Assembly: GCF_000820005.1 (NCBI RefSeq)
Contig: NZ_CDBL01000067.1
Coordinates: 38,244-102,243, forward strand
DNA from: Aeromonas piscicola
GTDB lineage: Bacteria > Pseudomonadota > Gammaproteobacteria > Enterobacterales > Aeromonadaceae
Reading direction: 5' to 3'
Length of the DNA: 64,000 nt
Below the pieces are notes generated by a model. It was not told the DNA's origin and did no database searches. It worked only from the letters and a program-made list of their open reading frames with translations. This document shows, in pieces, positions 37,706 to 45,568 of this stretch; position 1 is the first letter of the stretch; the number at the start of each line of letters is the position of its first letter. The position numbers were made by a program, and so were the translations under genes.

Positions 37706-40506
37706 ACGGGGCAACGTTTGTTTCTGATGTCACCGCCGCGGCTTGTGGCCACTGGCCGGAACTGCTGGCAAATCTGGGGGTGACGGTACCGCCACGTAAG
37801 CAGCATGGGCCTTGTCCGGCTTGTGGTGGGAAAGACCGCTTTCGGCTCGATGACAAGGGCGGGCGCGGTACCTGGATTTGTAGCCAGTGTGGCGCGGGTG
37901 ACGGGCTGGACCTGATCCGCCGTGTAACGGGTAAGTTGCCGAAGGATGCTGCGGAACTGGTTGCGGGGGTGCTTGGCATTTCCCATGTTGCCATATCAGA
38001 AGCAGATCGAGAGCAATTGCAGCAGCAACAGCGCGCGCAGGCTGATGTAGAGCAACAACAGCAGCAGATTAAGCGCCAGAAAGCCGCCAGACGCGCTGCA
38101 GATATCCTGCGCGACTGCAAGCCTGGCCAATCCCCTTATCTGTCACACAAGCGCTTGAGCTGGCCCGGTGGGCTGTTGAATAGCTCCCTGATCCGGGTGG
38201 GGGAAGAGGCGTTCCCCGCTGGCTCTTTGGTGGTGCCGCTCTACAACGAGACCGGCGAACTGGTGAACGTACAGCTGATCCGCCATGACGGGGTGAGGCA
38301 CTACCTTGCCGGTGGTCAGAAGCAGGCTGCCTGCCACCGGATCCCAGGCAGTACCCTGGTGGCGGTTTGCGAGGGCTATGCCACCGGGCTATCAGTGCAT
38401 CTGGCGACTGGGGCAACTGTCTACTGTGCCATGGATGCGGGTAACTTGCTGGCCATCGCTCAGGTGGTGAGGGGGATGGATGACCCCTTGCAACCATGCC
38501 GGTTATGGCTTGCCGCCGACAACGATGCCACCACGACGGGCAACCCGGGCAAGACCAAGGCCGAGCAAGCCGCCGTTGCGGTGGGGGCTGTGGTCGCACT
38601 ACCGCCCACTGCAGGCGACTGGAACGACTACCACCAGGCCCATGGGCTTGAAGAGACCAAGAGAGCCATCATGAGCCAGATTGAACAGACCCAGCAGCAA
38701 GACGCCTGCCAGAAGGAAGGGCCGCGAGCCGAGGTGATCCCATTGCATTCTGTGTCAGATGTGCAAGGCGAGCAGGATCAACCAATTGATGGTGAGGAAC
38801 TGCCCGAGGGCTATGAAATCAGGGAAGGTATGCTCTACGTGCACGAATGGGTGGGCTCGGGACAGAACGGCAGGCAGGAGGAAACCCTGATTTCCCCTGA
38901 ACTTCGGGTGGTTGCTGAAACTTCCGACGAGGCGGGGTATGGCCAAGGGCGCTTATTGGAATGGCAGGATCGGGCTGGCCGTACTCGGCAATGGGCGATG
39001 CCGGTCAGCATGCTGGTTCATCGTGGTGGGCAGGAGGCGCTGGCATCTTTGCTCAATGGCGGCTTGCCCTTTGTGAACCTCAAGAAGCTCGACAAGTTGG
39101 CGGTCTATCTGATGATGAGCCAACCCGAGCGGCGGGTGACCTGTGTCGAGCGTACCGGCTGGCATGGCAAAGCCTATGTGCTGCCGGGTGGGGGCATCGG
39201 GCCGGATGCCGAGCAGGTGATCCTGCAATCAGCCGGCTACCTGAGCAGCGACTTTACCTGCGCTGGGGAGCTGGCCGACTGGCAGCGCCAGATCGCCGCG
39301 GTGGCTGTGGGTAACTCCCGCCTGTGCTTCGCCCTGTCGCTGGCCTTCGCCGCGCCCCTGTTGTCACTGGTGGGACAGGAAGGGGGTGGCTTCCACCTCA
39401 AGGGCGAGAGTACCGATGGCAAGTCCACCATCATGAAGGCCGCCGCCAGCATCTATGGCCAGCCCGATCGCTACTGCCACACCTGGCGGGCGACTGGCAA
39501 CGCTATCGAGGGGATCGCGAGTCGGCGTAACGATGCCTTGCTGTGTCTGGACGAACTGGGCGAACTGGATGGGCGTGAGGCCGGACAGGTGGCCTACATG
39601 CTTGCAAACGGCCAAGGCAAGGGCCGCAGCAAGCAGGATGGTGAGCTGAAAGAGCGCAAGGCATGGCGGTTGTTGTTCCTCTCCACGGGTGAACTATCCC
39701 TAGAAGATCACGCCGCCGAAGCGGGTAAGCGTACCCAAGCCGGGATGGAGGTACGTACCATCCAGATCCCGAGCAGCACCGGCAAGCACGGTGCGTTTGA
39801 GGTGCTGCACAACCAACCGGATGGGCGCGCCTTTGCCGATGCCCTCAACGAGGCTTGTAAGCGCGAATACGGCACCGCATTTCGTGCCTACATCGAGACC
39901 TTGGCAACAGGTCTGGACGCACACAAGGAGTGCCTGAAGGCGGAGATCAAGCGTCTGGCGGTCGAGCTGACCCCAACGGGGGCCGGTAATCAGGTTGGGC
40001 GGGCTATCAATCGCTTTGCCATAGTGGCCGCAGCGGGTGAGCTGGCCACTGAACTGGGGATCACCGGTTGGCCCCAGGGTGAAGCGACCCGCGCCGTGCG
40101 GGTATGCCTCAAGGCGTGGCTGGATGAACGGGGGCACCTGGGCAACAAGGAAGACAAGGCCACCCTGGATCAGGTGCGCGGTTTTGTTGTGGCGCATCAG
40201 CACAGCCGCTTTGCCGACTGGTTCGACCCCAACCACCGCCCGGCCAATATGGTCGGCTATCGCAAGAAGGAAGCCGATGGCGTGAGCTTTATTGTGCTGC
40301 CTCCCGGTTGGAATGAGATCACCCGAGGTCGGGATCCCAAGCGGGTGGCCCAGCTTTGTTTGGAGGCGGGCTATTTGTTGCCCTCGAATGATGGCAAACG
40401 AGCCCAGCGCAAGATCCGCCTGCGGGATGGCGGCGCAACGGTCTGGATCTACATGCTGACCGAGCGAGTGCTAGCCGATGAGGCCGATGGGCCGGAAGAC
40501 GAGTAG
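37702..40506 (+). CDS. Satellite replication primase-helicase (zinc finger, TOPRIM, DUF927)
   Basis: The 934-residue protein has a CHC2-like zinc finger (C38, C41, C60, C63 in GPCPACGG and WICSQCG), a TOPRIM domain (VAVCEGYATGLSVHL, YCAMDAGN, LWLAADND) and a DUF927 helicase-like module with Walker A GESTDGKST at 568-576 and Walker B LLCLDELGEL. This is the functional counterpart of P4 alpha protein, which primes and unwinds at an iteron origin. Iterons lie just downstream. The long Gln-rich linker (residues 109-125) separates the zinc finger from TOPRIM. Confidence 0.92.
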   Translation: MNGATFVSDVTAAACGHWPELLANLGVTVPPRKQHGPCPACGGKDRFRLDDKGGRGTWICSQCGAGDGLDLIRRVTGKLPKDAAELVAGVLGISHVAISEADREQLQQQQRAQADVEQQQQQIKRQKAARRAADILRDCKPGQSPYLSHKRLSWPGGLLNSSLIRVGEEAFPAGSLVVPLYNETGELVNVQLIRHDGVRHYLAGGQKQAACHRIPGSTLVAVCEGYATGLSVHLATGATVYCAMDAGNLLAIAQVVRGMDDPLQPCRLWLAADNDATTTGNPGKTKAEQAAVAVGAVVALPPTAGDWNDYHQAHGLEETKRAIMSQIEQTQQQDACQKEGPRAEVIPLHSVSDVQGEQDQPIDGEELPEGYEIREGMLYVHEWVGSGQNGRQEETLISPELRVVAETSDEAGYGQGRLLEWQDRAGRTRQWAMPVSMLVHRGGQEALASLLNGGLPFVNLKKLDKLAVYLMMSQPERRVTCVERTGWHGKAYVLPGGGIGPDAEQVILQSAGYLSSDFTCAGELADWQRQIAAVAVGNSRLCFALSLAFAAPLLSLVGQEGGGFHLKGESTDGKSTIMKAAASIYGQPDRYCHTWRATGNAIEGIASRRNDALLCLDELGELDGREAGQVAYMLANGQGKGRSKQDGELKERKAWRLLFLSTGELSLEDHAAEAGKRTQAGMEVRTIQIPSSTGKHGAFEVLHNQPDGRAFADALNEACKREYGTAFRAYIETLATGLDAHKECLKAEIKRLAVELTPTGAGNQVGRAINRFAIVAAAGELATELGITGWPQGEATRAVRVCLKAWLDERGHLGNKEDKATLDQVRGFVVAHQHSRFADWFDPNHRPANMVGYRKKEADGVSFIVLPPGWNEITRGRDPKRVAQLCLEAGYLLPSNDGKRAQRKIRLRDGGATVWIYMLTERVLADEADGPEDE

Positions 40507-40613
40507 CCGGCCAGAAGAAAGCAAGGGGGTCGCCATCGTGCGGCCCTTTACTTTTTGTGGCTGCTCATGCTATTCGCGCATGTGCGCCCGCAGGTGTGAA
40601 TTTAATAAAAGTA

Positions 40614-40850
40614 TGGGAACAGTGGGAACAAGATAGATAAATGACCTTCAAAGCCTTATCCAGCAAGTGATACTAATGTTCCCACGCTCACAGAGTTTTG
40701 TGGGAACAGATTGGGAACAGTGGGAACAAGTCGGAAATGTTCCCAACCCCTGTTCCCTTTGTTCCCACACCTTCCTGCAATTGTGGGAACAGAGAAACAC
40801 AGTCGTGGCAAGGGTTAGCGGGCAATGTTCCCATGTTCCCACTGTTCCCA
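40614..40850. repeat. TGGGAACA iteron array, probable replication origin
   Basis: Twelve perfect copies of TGGGAACA lie in 237 bases: six on the plus strand (40614, 40623, 40701, 40712, 40721, 40784) and six inverted (40677, 40738, 40760, 40826, 40834, 40843), plus an imperfect one at 40751. P4 alpha protein binds GGTGAACA-type iterons at ori and crr, so the form and place after the primase match. The remainder of 40507-40970 holds no supported gene. Confidence 0.8.
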
Positions 40851-40970
40851 TCGTTTTTACATCACACACACATGTGTGCGTGCGCGAATAACAAAACGTG
40901 TGGTTGTTCGTCAACTCCTTTCTCTGGCTGGCCTGTTTGGGGTTGTCGATTGTTGGGGGAGTAACTCCAT

Positions 40971-41675
40971 TCAAGATTGCACACGCCAGAAGTCGGTACT
41001 GTAGTTATTCAATACCCGAGAGTAAGAGTCAGTTATCACTTGGAATTCTTGCGGGATTGCAGAGCCATCACCACCCTCTTTGAAATATTGCTTTACTGAC
41101 TGGAGCCCAAGCTTTTTGAGATGTTCCCATTCGCTAAACAACTTATCCTGTCGATCTTGCGCCAACCTGGCGGCGCTAGGTTTCCGGTTTTGACGTGGCA
41201 TTGTGTAGTCAGGTTGCAAATTTGCGTGGTGGGAAAAAGTGATGCTGCCGGATACCCATTCATCCTTAAGTGTCTTGCGCCAGCGGTAATTGACTTGAAC
41301 AGTCATGCGTTCACTGAATCGATAGGGCTCCCTGATCAGGTCGTCAATATCGAAGAACTGTTGCTCGCATTCTTGTATTTCCACTTGGTGTTTCATCTGC
41401 TGAACGGCACTGGCCAAATAATTACCGGCACGACGCGCACGAGATTCTGTATCCGCACGCTTCTTTGCTGCTTTAGCATTGCGGTACTCGGCAAGGGCAT
41501 TTGCATACTGGCGGAAATGTGAAGATACATACGGTCCACAGTATTCGAGTTGGAGATCTCTCAATGCATCCAGTCGTTCATCGTAAAGGCACTGCTCGAT
41601 GAGCTTATCCAACAAGTCAGCGTCAACCGCTTTGAGGGCATCACACTCATCGCGAGGAATCTTAATCTCACTCAT
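40971..41675 (-). CDS. Hypothetical protein divergent from the relaxase gene
   Basis: The start at 41675 (MSEIKIPRDECDALKAVDADLL) gives 234 residues. The protein is highly charged and helical (ANALAEYRNAKAAKKRADTESRARRAGNY), with no membrane part. It is transcribed away from the relaxase across a 210-base gap that holds an inverted repeat, so a role as mobilisation accessory factor is possible. I recognise no family. Confidence 0.6.
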   Translation of the reverse strand: MSEIKIPRDECDALKAVDADLLDKLIEQCLYDERLDALRDLQLEYCGPYVSSHFRQYANALAEYRNAKAAKKRADTESRARRAGNYLASAVQQMKHQVEIQECEQQFFDIDDLIREPYRFSERMTVQVNYRWRKTLKDEWVSGSITFSHHANLQPDYTMPRQNRKPSAARLAQDRQDKLFSEWEHLKKLGLQSVKQYFKEGGDGSAIPQEFQVITDSYSRVLNNYSTDFWRVQS

Positions 41676-41761
41676 ATCAGTCCTTAAGCCATGGAATCGA
41701 TGGCGATAATATATACACATTCCGGTGCTTGGGAGCTGTGCCCTAGCCCCGCAGGGCCGAC

Positions 41762-41800
41762 GCTTATGCCGAAGAGGACGAAGGACTCAAGCGCATAAGC
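41762..41800. other. Candidate origin of transfer hairpin
   Basis: GCTTATGC (41762-41769) and GCATAAGC (41793-41800) form a perfect inverted repeat with a 23-base loop, upstream of the relaxase start. Relaxase nick sites often sit beside such repeats. No nic consensus could be confirmed. Confidence 0.35.
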
Positions 41801-41885
41801 CAAGTCGGTCACTTAGCGTATATTTTCCCCCACAAAATTTCTCTTTTGAAGTAGCGTGGACTGAGATCAAGCGGGGAAAACATGT

Positions 41886-43208
41886 ATGGCGGGATATCAG
41901 TTTGCACACATTGACGGATATGCACGACAAGGCGGGAAGACAAAGACGGGGCGGGTACTGTCAGCCCAGCAGATAGCGGATGAGGCTGAGCGTAAACCCG
42001 GTGCTCATCCACATGTGAAAGAGCCTAATCCGCCGATCCTACGGTTTGGGGTTATGCCATCGGAGGCCGTACAGCAGGCCACGGCATGGGCGGCGCAGGC
42101 CGTTGACCCGCGAGGGCGTAAGCTGAGGATTGACGGACTGTGTTTAGGGGCTGGCGTGGTCAGTGTCCCGGAGAACCTGCCCGATGAGCTCTGGCCAAGG
42201 TATCGTGACGTCATGATTGGGTATCTGAAAACAAAGCATGGCGACAGGCTGAAATCGGTAGTCGAGCATGTTGATGAGCCGCATCGGCACATCCACTTTT
42301 ACCTGGTACCTCAGCCAGGCGAATCATTCGGTGCTGTACATCCTGGGGTTGCGGCGGCGCGGGCCTCAGCTGCTCGAGGGGAGCGAAAGGGTCTGCAACG
42401 TCTCGCGTTCAATCAGGCCATGAGAGCTTGGCAGGACGAGATCCACATTGTGTCCGCGGACTTTGGGCTTGCCAGGATAGGCCCGCGCCGGCGGCGACTG
42501 CCGAGGGAGGTGTGGAACGCGGAGCAGCGTGCTTTGTCTGCCCATGCTGCGCTCATTAGTGCAACGAAGCCGAAAGGGCCGACCATGGGGAAAATCAACC
42601 AGATCATCTCCATGCAAGAGGTTGAGCACCGAGCCGGGTTGTTGAGGCGGGGCGCTCCGCTCTACACAGAGGGGCAGCTACTGGCCGCGACGAAGGCTGC
42701 TGCGCTGTATGGTGCTCGACACATGGCCGATCAGCGTCAGGACTTACTGGAGGCGGTGATCCTGCGAACCTCTGAGATTGAGGCCGCAGAGAGTCGGCTG
42801 GCCGAACTGGCCACCCAGGAAGCCGCAATAGCGCACCGGCTGGCTGAGGCTGATGAGAGAGTAAAGGAAGCCAATAGCAAGGCTCAGGCACGCATAGACG
42901 CTTCTTTGCTGCAGGCCGAGCAGGCGGAGGCAATGGCAATACGGGCCGAACGCGGGGCCAAGCAGGCCGTCACCGCCATGGAGGGTCGGATGAGAGAGAT
43001 TTTGTCCCCCATCCTCACCGCATTTGCGGCGATCCTTCGCGACCCCAAGGCAATAGAACCCAAGGTCGAAGCAGATGCCGCGATTGCAGCTTTGGCGGAG
43101 TTACAGCCTCTTGCTACAGAGATCCAGCAAGCACTCTATCCCGTCGCAAAAGCAGCCCAAAAGACCCACAAAGTTAGCCAAGCACTTGGGCTTGACCTTC
43201 ATCCGTAA
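41886..43208 (+). CDS. Relaxase-like protein (MobV/Pre-related, HUH motif)
   Basis: The 440-residue protein has in its first 170 residues a three-histidine cluster, HVDEPHRHIHFYLVP, following RLKSVVE. It resembles motif III of Mob/Pre relaxases but is two residues shorter between DE and PH. The C-terminal half is a long coiled coil (residues about 245-365, rich in Ala, Glu, Arg). Relaxases nick at oriT and lead DNA transfer. The N-terminal tyrosine candidate is Y4 or Y12. The assignment to the MobV family is by motif only; a replication or recombination HUH enzyme is the alternative. Confidence 0.6.
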   Translation: MAGYQFAHIDGYARQGGKTKTGRVLSAQQIADEAERKPGAHPHVKEPNPPILRFGVMPSEAVQQATAWAAQAVDPRGRKLRIDGLCLGAGVVSVPENLPDELWPRYRDVMIGYLKTKHGDRLKSVVEHVDEPHRHIHFYLVPQPGESFGAVHPGVAAARASAARGERKGLQRLAFNQAMRAWQDEIHIVSADFGLARIGPRRRRLPREVWNAEQRALSAHAALISATKPKGPTMGKINQIISMQEVEHRAGLLRRGAPLYTEGQLLAATKAAALYGARHMADQRQDLLEAVILRTSEIEAAESRLAELATQEAAIAHRLAEADERVKEANSKAQARIDASLLQAEQAEAMAIRAERGAKQAVTAMEGRMREILSPILTAFAAILRDPKAIEPKVEADAAIAALAELQPLATEIQQALYPVAKAAQKTHKVSQALGLDLHP

Positions 43209-43273
43209 CGACCTGATTACAAGTAACCATTAAGGGGTAATTCCCTTCAATCCAGCTGAAATATCCAACTCCA

Positions 43274-43300
43274 CCAGTGTGTCCGCCCTGGATACACTGG
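43274..43300. promoter_or_regulatory. Late-activator-type palindrome ahead of the Vis-like operon
   Basis: CCAGTGTGTCC-N5-GGATACACTGG, with one mismatch between arms. The same palindrome stands at the PV- and PF-like positions of the adjacent P2-like remnant (51989, 56226). It fits the TGT-Nx-ACA type of site bound by Ogr/Delta activators, though the spacing here is 13 rather than the 12 I recall for P2. Confidence 0.6.
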
Positions 43301-43359
43301 TCGTTACTCACATTTCGCTTGAAACCGCCGCATCATCTCTCATAGCGGAGACAGTCATA

Positions 43360-43394
43360 ACCGCCATTGTGTAACGCCATTACACAATGGCGGT
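43360..43394. promoter_or_regulatory. Perfect 15-base inverted repeat in the Vis-like operon leader
   Basis: ACCGCCATTGTGTAA and TTACACAATGGCGGT flank CGCCA. No T-run follows, so it is more likely an operator (perhaps for the Vis/AlpA-like product) or an RNA hairpin than a terminator. Confidence 0.55.
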
Positions 43395-43453
43395 GGCTCG
43401 TCTCCCTACGTAAACCGTTGCAACCTCCATAAAGTAACCAACAGCAGGAGAGC

Positions 43454-43681
43454 ATGATGACCAATCAAGTGTTCATTGAGCGTAAGCGCCTGACCGTGTT
43501 GATCGGCTGTCGCTACGACACGATTGACCGCATGGTCGAACGGGGCGAGTTACCACGCCCGATCCGTCTGGGCCGAAATGGCCGTTATCGCTTCATTCGG
43601 GCCGAGGTTGAGCCCGCCTTGAAACAGCACGGGATCGATCTGGCCAAGCTGGAAGCAGCTCATGCCAACAGTGGCCTTTGA
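43454..43681 (+). CDS. Vis/AlpA-like regulator
   Basis: GGAG precedes two adjacent ATG codons at 43454 and 43457; the 75-residue product begins MMTNQVFIERKRLTVLIGCRYDTIDRMVERGELPRPIRLGRNGRYRF, an AlpA-type helix-turn-helix. In P4 the late operon also begins with an AlpA homologue, Vis, which acts as excisionase and repressor. The palindrome and hairpin upstream support a similar regulatory place. Confidence 0.8.
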   Translation: MMTNQVFIERKRLTVLIGCRYDTIDRMVERGELPRPIRLGRNGRYRFIRAEVEPALKQHGIDLAKLEAAHANSGL

Positions 43682-43729
43682 CCATGGCCATGTCCCCCGT
43701 TGCACCCTTCACCCAATGGAGAAATCACA

Positions 43730-44044
43730 ATGACCAAGCTGCATGACTTTGGCGCTATCTGTGGGCGCATCTACGCCGCCGTACCCACGCTGACCCCCCA
43801 GCAGGAGGCGATCTTGCTGGATAACCTGGATGGCCTGACACAAAGCGAACTGCGCCAATACGCCGCCAATGCCAAGACATTGGCCAAGGTACCGTTGCAG
43901 CCACGCGATGAAAAGCTCCTGCTGCGCCTCTCGCAGCAACTCGAGCGGTTATCCACGAGCCAGCCGGGGGTGATGAACTTCACTGCCGAAAGCATGGATA
44001 GCCTAACTGCGGACCTGAAGCACCTTACCGAAACAGATTGCTGA
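43730..44044 (+). CDS. Hypothetical protein of the late-type satellite operon
   Basis: The ATG at 43730 follows GGAG by seven bases; 104 residues (MTKLHDFGAICGRIYAAVPTLTPQQEAILLDNL). The protein is mostly helical without a recognised domain. Its position between a Vis-like gene and a possible Psu-like gene corresponds to sid/delta in P4, but I see neither the zinc-finger cysteines of Delta nor Sid features. Confidence 0.6.
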   Translation: MTKLHDFGAICGRIYAAVPTLTPQQEAILLDNLDGLTQSELRQYAANAKTLAKVPLQPRDEKLLLRLSQQLERLSTSQPGVMNFTAESMDSLTADLKHLTETDC

Positions 44045-44071
44045 TCATTCAACCCGATTTGGAGACCGGAA

Positions 44072-44899
44072 ATGCATAACATCACAGATTTAGTGCAGGC
44101 AGCCCAACAAGCGCACCGCGAATATATGGGGTGGCATGAGGGCGAGCATCGATTGCTGACCTCCATCAGCACCACACGTATCGATGAAATCAAACAGGAG
44201 ATCCAGCGAGGGCGTGAACTGCGGCGAGCAGCGATTGCCGAGGGAAAAACAGCTGGAAAAGAGTATCGCCAACTGTCTGTCCATATCTCGTCACTTGAGA
44301 GTGAGTTGGCAGACATGGAGGTCGTTGCCGAAGAGTTGGAGGAAGGTGAATTTGTGCGTTCCTGTTCAGGGCAGGAACTGTGGCGCCAGCACCTTAAGCA
44401 GCGTTCCGGCCTTGCTGGAACCTATCTGGATGAATTGATCACCAGCGACTTGGATGAAGCCCGCGGGGCCCTGACTCCACTTTTGCCAATGCTGGCCAGA
44501 TTAGTGTCCAGAGGCAGACAGAAGGCGGCCATCGGTTCATTCTTGAAAGATGACACCAACTCTTTAGTCGTTCCCCCCGGCTTGAGCGATATAGAGCCAG
44601 CAGAAATCCTCCCGCTCGATATGGTGAAGTCATTGGTGGCTGAGTTGCTTGAACCAATCTGGAGAGATACTGACCCGGAACTGGACCCGGTGGTCATGGA
44701 AGAGATTAAGCGTATTCCTCCGAGCAATCTGATCCGTCTTGATTTGGTAGGCAGCCCGTCAGCCAAAAGAAGTGCTCGTGCAAAACAGGCTTTACGAATG
44801 GAGCAAACGGAAGAACCCAAATCTGCATTGCAGGCAAAACGTGATAACTGGTCACCGGATGCAATGTTGGCCCGCAGCAAGAATTTGCGAGAGGCATGA
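44072..44899 (+). CDS. Coiled-coil protein, possibly Psu-like
   Basis: The 275-residue protein has a long helical/coiled-coil N-terminal part (residues 30-100) and a C-terminus NWSPDAMLARSKNLREA that recalls the FTPAQNMIFSRKSAQL end of P4 Psu. Psu is both a capsid-decorating protein and a Rho inhibitor. P4 Psu has only about 190 residues, so the similarity is weak and may be chance. The gene is last in the operon and is followed by a terminator, as psu is in P4. Confidence 0.5.
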   Translation: MHNITDLVQAAQQAHREYMGWHEGEHRLLTSISTTRIDEIKQEIQRGRELRRAAIAEGKTAGKEYRQLSVHISSLESELADMEVVAEELEEGEFVRSCSGQELWRQHLKQRSGLAGTYLDELITSDLDEARGALTPLLPMLARLVSRGRQKAAIGSFLKDDTNSLVVPPGLSDIEPAEILPLDMVKSLVAELLEPIWRDTDPELDPVVMEEIKRIPPSNLIRLDLVGSPSAKRSARAKQALRMEQTEEPKSALQAKRDNWSPDAMLARSKNLREA

Positions 44900-44942
44900 G
44901 TCTGGTTTAGCCTTCAAATCCAGTATCTATTGACCCCATAGC

Positions 44943-44966
44943 AAGCCCGCCCTATGCGGGCTTTTT
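44943..44966 (+). terminator. Terminator of the Vis-like operon
   Basis: AAGCCCGC and GCGGGCTT flank CCTAT and are followed by TTT, about 45 bases after the last gene. Confidence 0.8.
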
Positions 44967-45156
44967 GCTGCCCTCGTATAAGCGCACGAGTGACCCGCTA
45001 TGCAACCGCCGGCCTCCCCCTCGCTTTGATACTCATCGGTGGCCACGAGAGCACCTGCGTTGGTTGGTGCAACCAGCGGCTAAGAGTGCCAGCCCCCCTG
45101 GCGCGCAATCGGGACCCCGCCTCGCCTGCCCGCTTTATGTGTGGAAAATCGTTCAC

Positions 45157-45300
45157 ATGACAGATTGGGTTCACGCAGCGTCATATCTGGGGCGGGATAG
45201 CGAAAACACTCTCGAAGAAATCCTTCAGAATCCTTCAAAATCTTTCACTTTCCGTCGCTCTGATCAGGTGGTTGGGGATGGGGTGCGCCAAGAGAGGTAA
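45157..45300 (+). CDS. Possible small ORF at the right end of the satellite
   Basis: A 47-residue frame (MTDWVHAASYLGRDSENTLE) ends exactly at a hairpin resembling a terminator (45299-45327), the only support for it. No ribosome site is evident. The rest of 44900-45568 contains no other supported gene. Confidence 0.25.
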   Translation: MTDWVHAASYLGRDSENTLEEILQNPSKSFTFRRSDQVVGDGVRQER

Positions 45301-45327
45301 AAACCACGAATTTGAACGTGGTTTTAT
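45299..45327 (+). terminator. Candidate terminator near the right end
   Basis: AAAACCACG and CGTGGTTTT pair around an 8-base loop (ending TTTTAT). Confidence 0.5.
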
Positions 45328-45389
45328 CTGTTTTGAGGGTTACGTCATGTTTGTGCTTGGCATTGCGGTGTCCACAAGTATCTCATCTG

Positions 45390-45409
45390 TGGGGGTACTT
45401 TTGGGGGTA
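45390..45409. repeat. Two inverted TACCCCCA octamers at the right element end
   Basis: TGGGGGTA occurs at 45390-45397 and 45402-45409, spaced 12 bases, matching the 12-base spacing of the inverted pair at 32857 and 32869. They complete the arm-site set. Confidence 0.75.
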
Positions 45410-45473
45410 TCAATGCTTTATTATTTACAATAATTCATTGTAAATCAGCTGCTTGTGGTTGAAATTCGATGGA

Positions 45474-45490
45474 GGCCTCGGCACCATTAA
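45474..45490 (+). other. attR of the satellite-like element
   Basis: GGCCTCGGCACCATTAA repeats the tRNA-Leu end with one G missing. The sequence beyond continues into the displaced tRNA-operon terminator. Confidence 0.8.
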
Positions 45491-45504
45491 AATCAAAGAC
45501 TTAC

Positions 45505-45536
45505 AAAGGCCGCTAGCAATAGCGGCCTTTTTGTTT
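45505..45536. terminator. Displaced tRNA-operon terminator
   Basis: AAAGGCCGCTA and TAGCGGCCTTT pair around GCAA, followed by TTG and TTTT. It lies 14 bases past attR and so would have directly followed tRNA-Leu before the element inserted; it also ends the convergent phage late operon. Confidence 0.8.
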
Positions 45537-45568
45537 TCTCCCAGTGTCCACATTTGATCCACACAGAT

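Larger units (their letters stand above)
32743..45490. mobile_element. P4-like satellite element with a relaxase gene, integrated in tRNA-Leu
   Basis: The element is bounded by attL and attR repeats. It carries in order an integrase, a hypothetical gene, an AlpA-type regulator, an AntA-type antirepressor, an Icd-like peptide, small ORFs, a primase-helicase, an iteron origin, a divergent accessory gene and relaxase-like gene, and a Vis/AlpA-led operon. That plan is P4-like, and no capsid or tail gene is present. The relaxase-like gene and putative oriT would allow conjugal mobilisation as a second route of transfer. Confidence 0.8.

Noticed and set aside
40614..40850. CRISPR array from repeated TGGGAACA
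   Set aside because: Short repeats in both orientations beside a primase fit replication iterons instead.
44965..45300. 111-residue plus-strand frame at the right end of the satellite
   Set aside because: Most of it overlaps the operon terminator region and has non-protein-like composition; only the last 47 codons are kept as a doubtful ORF.
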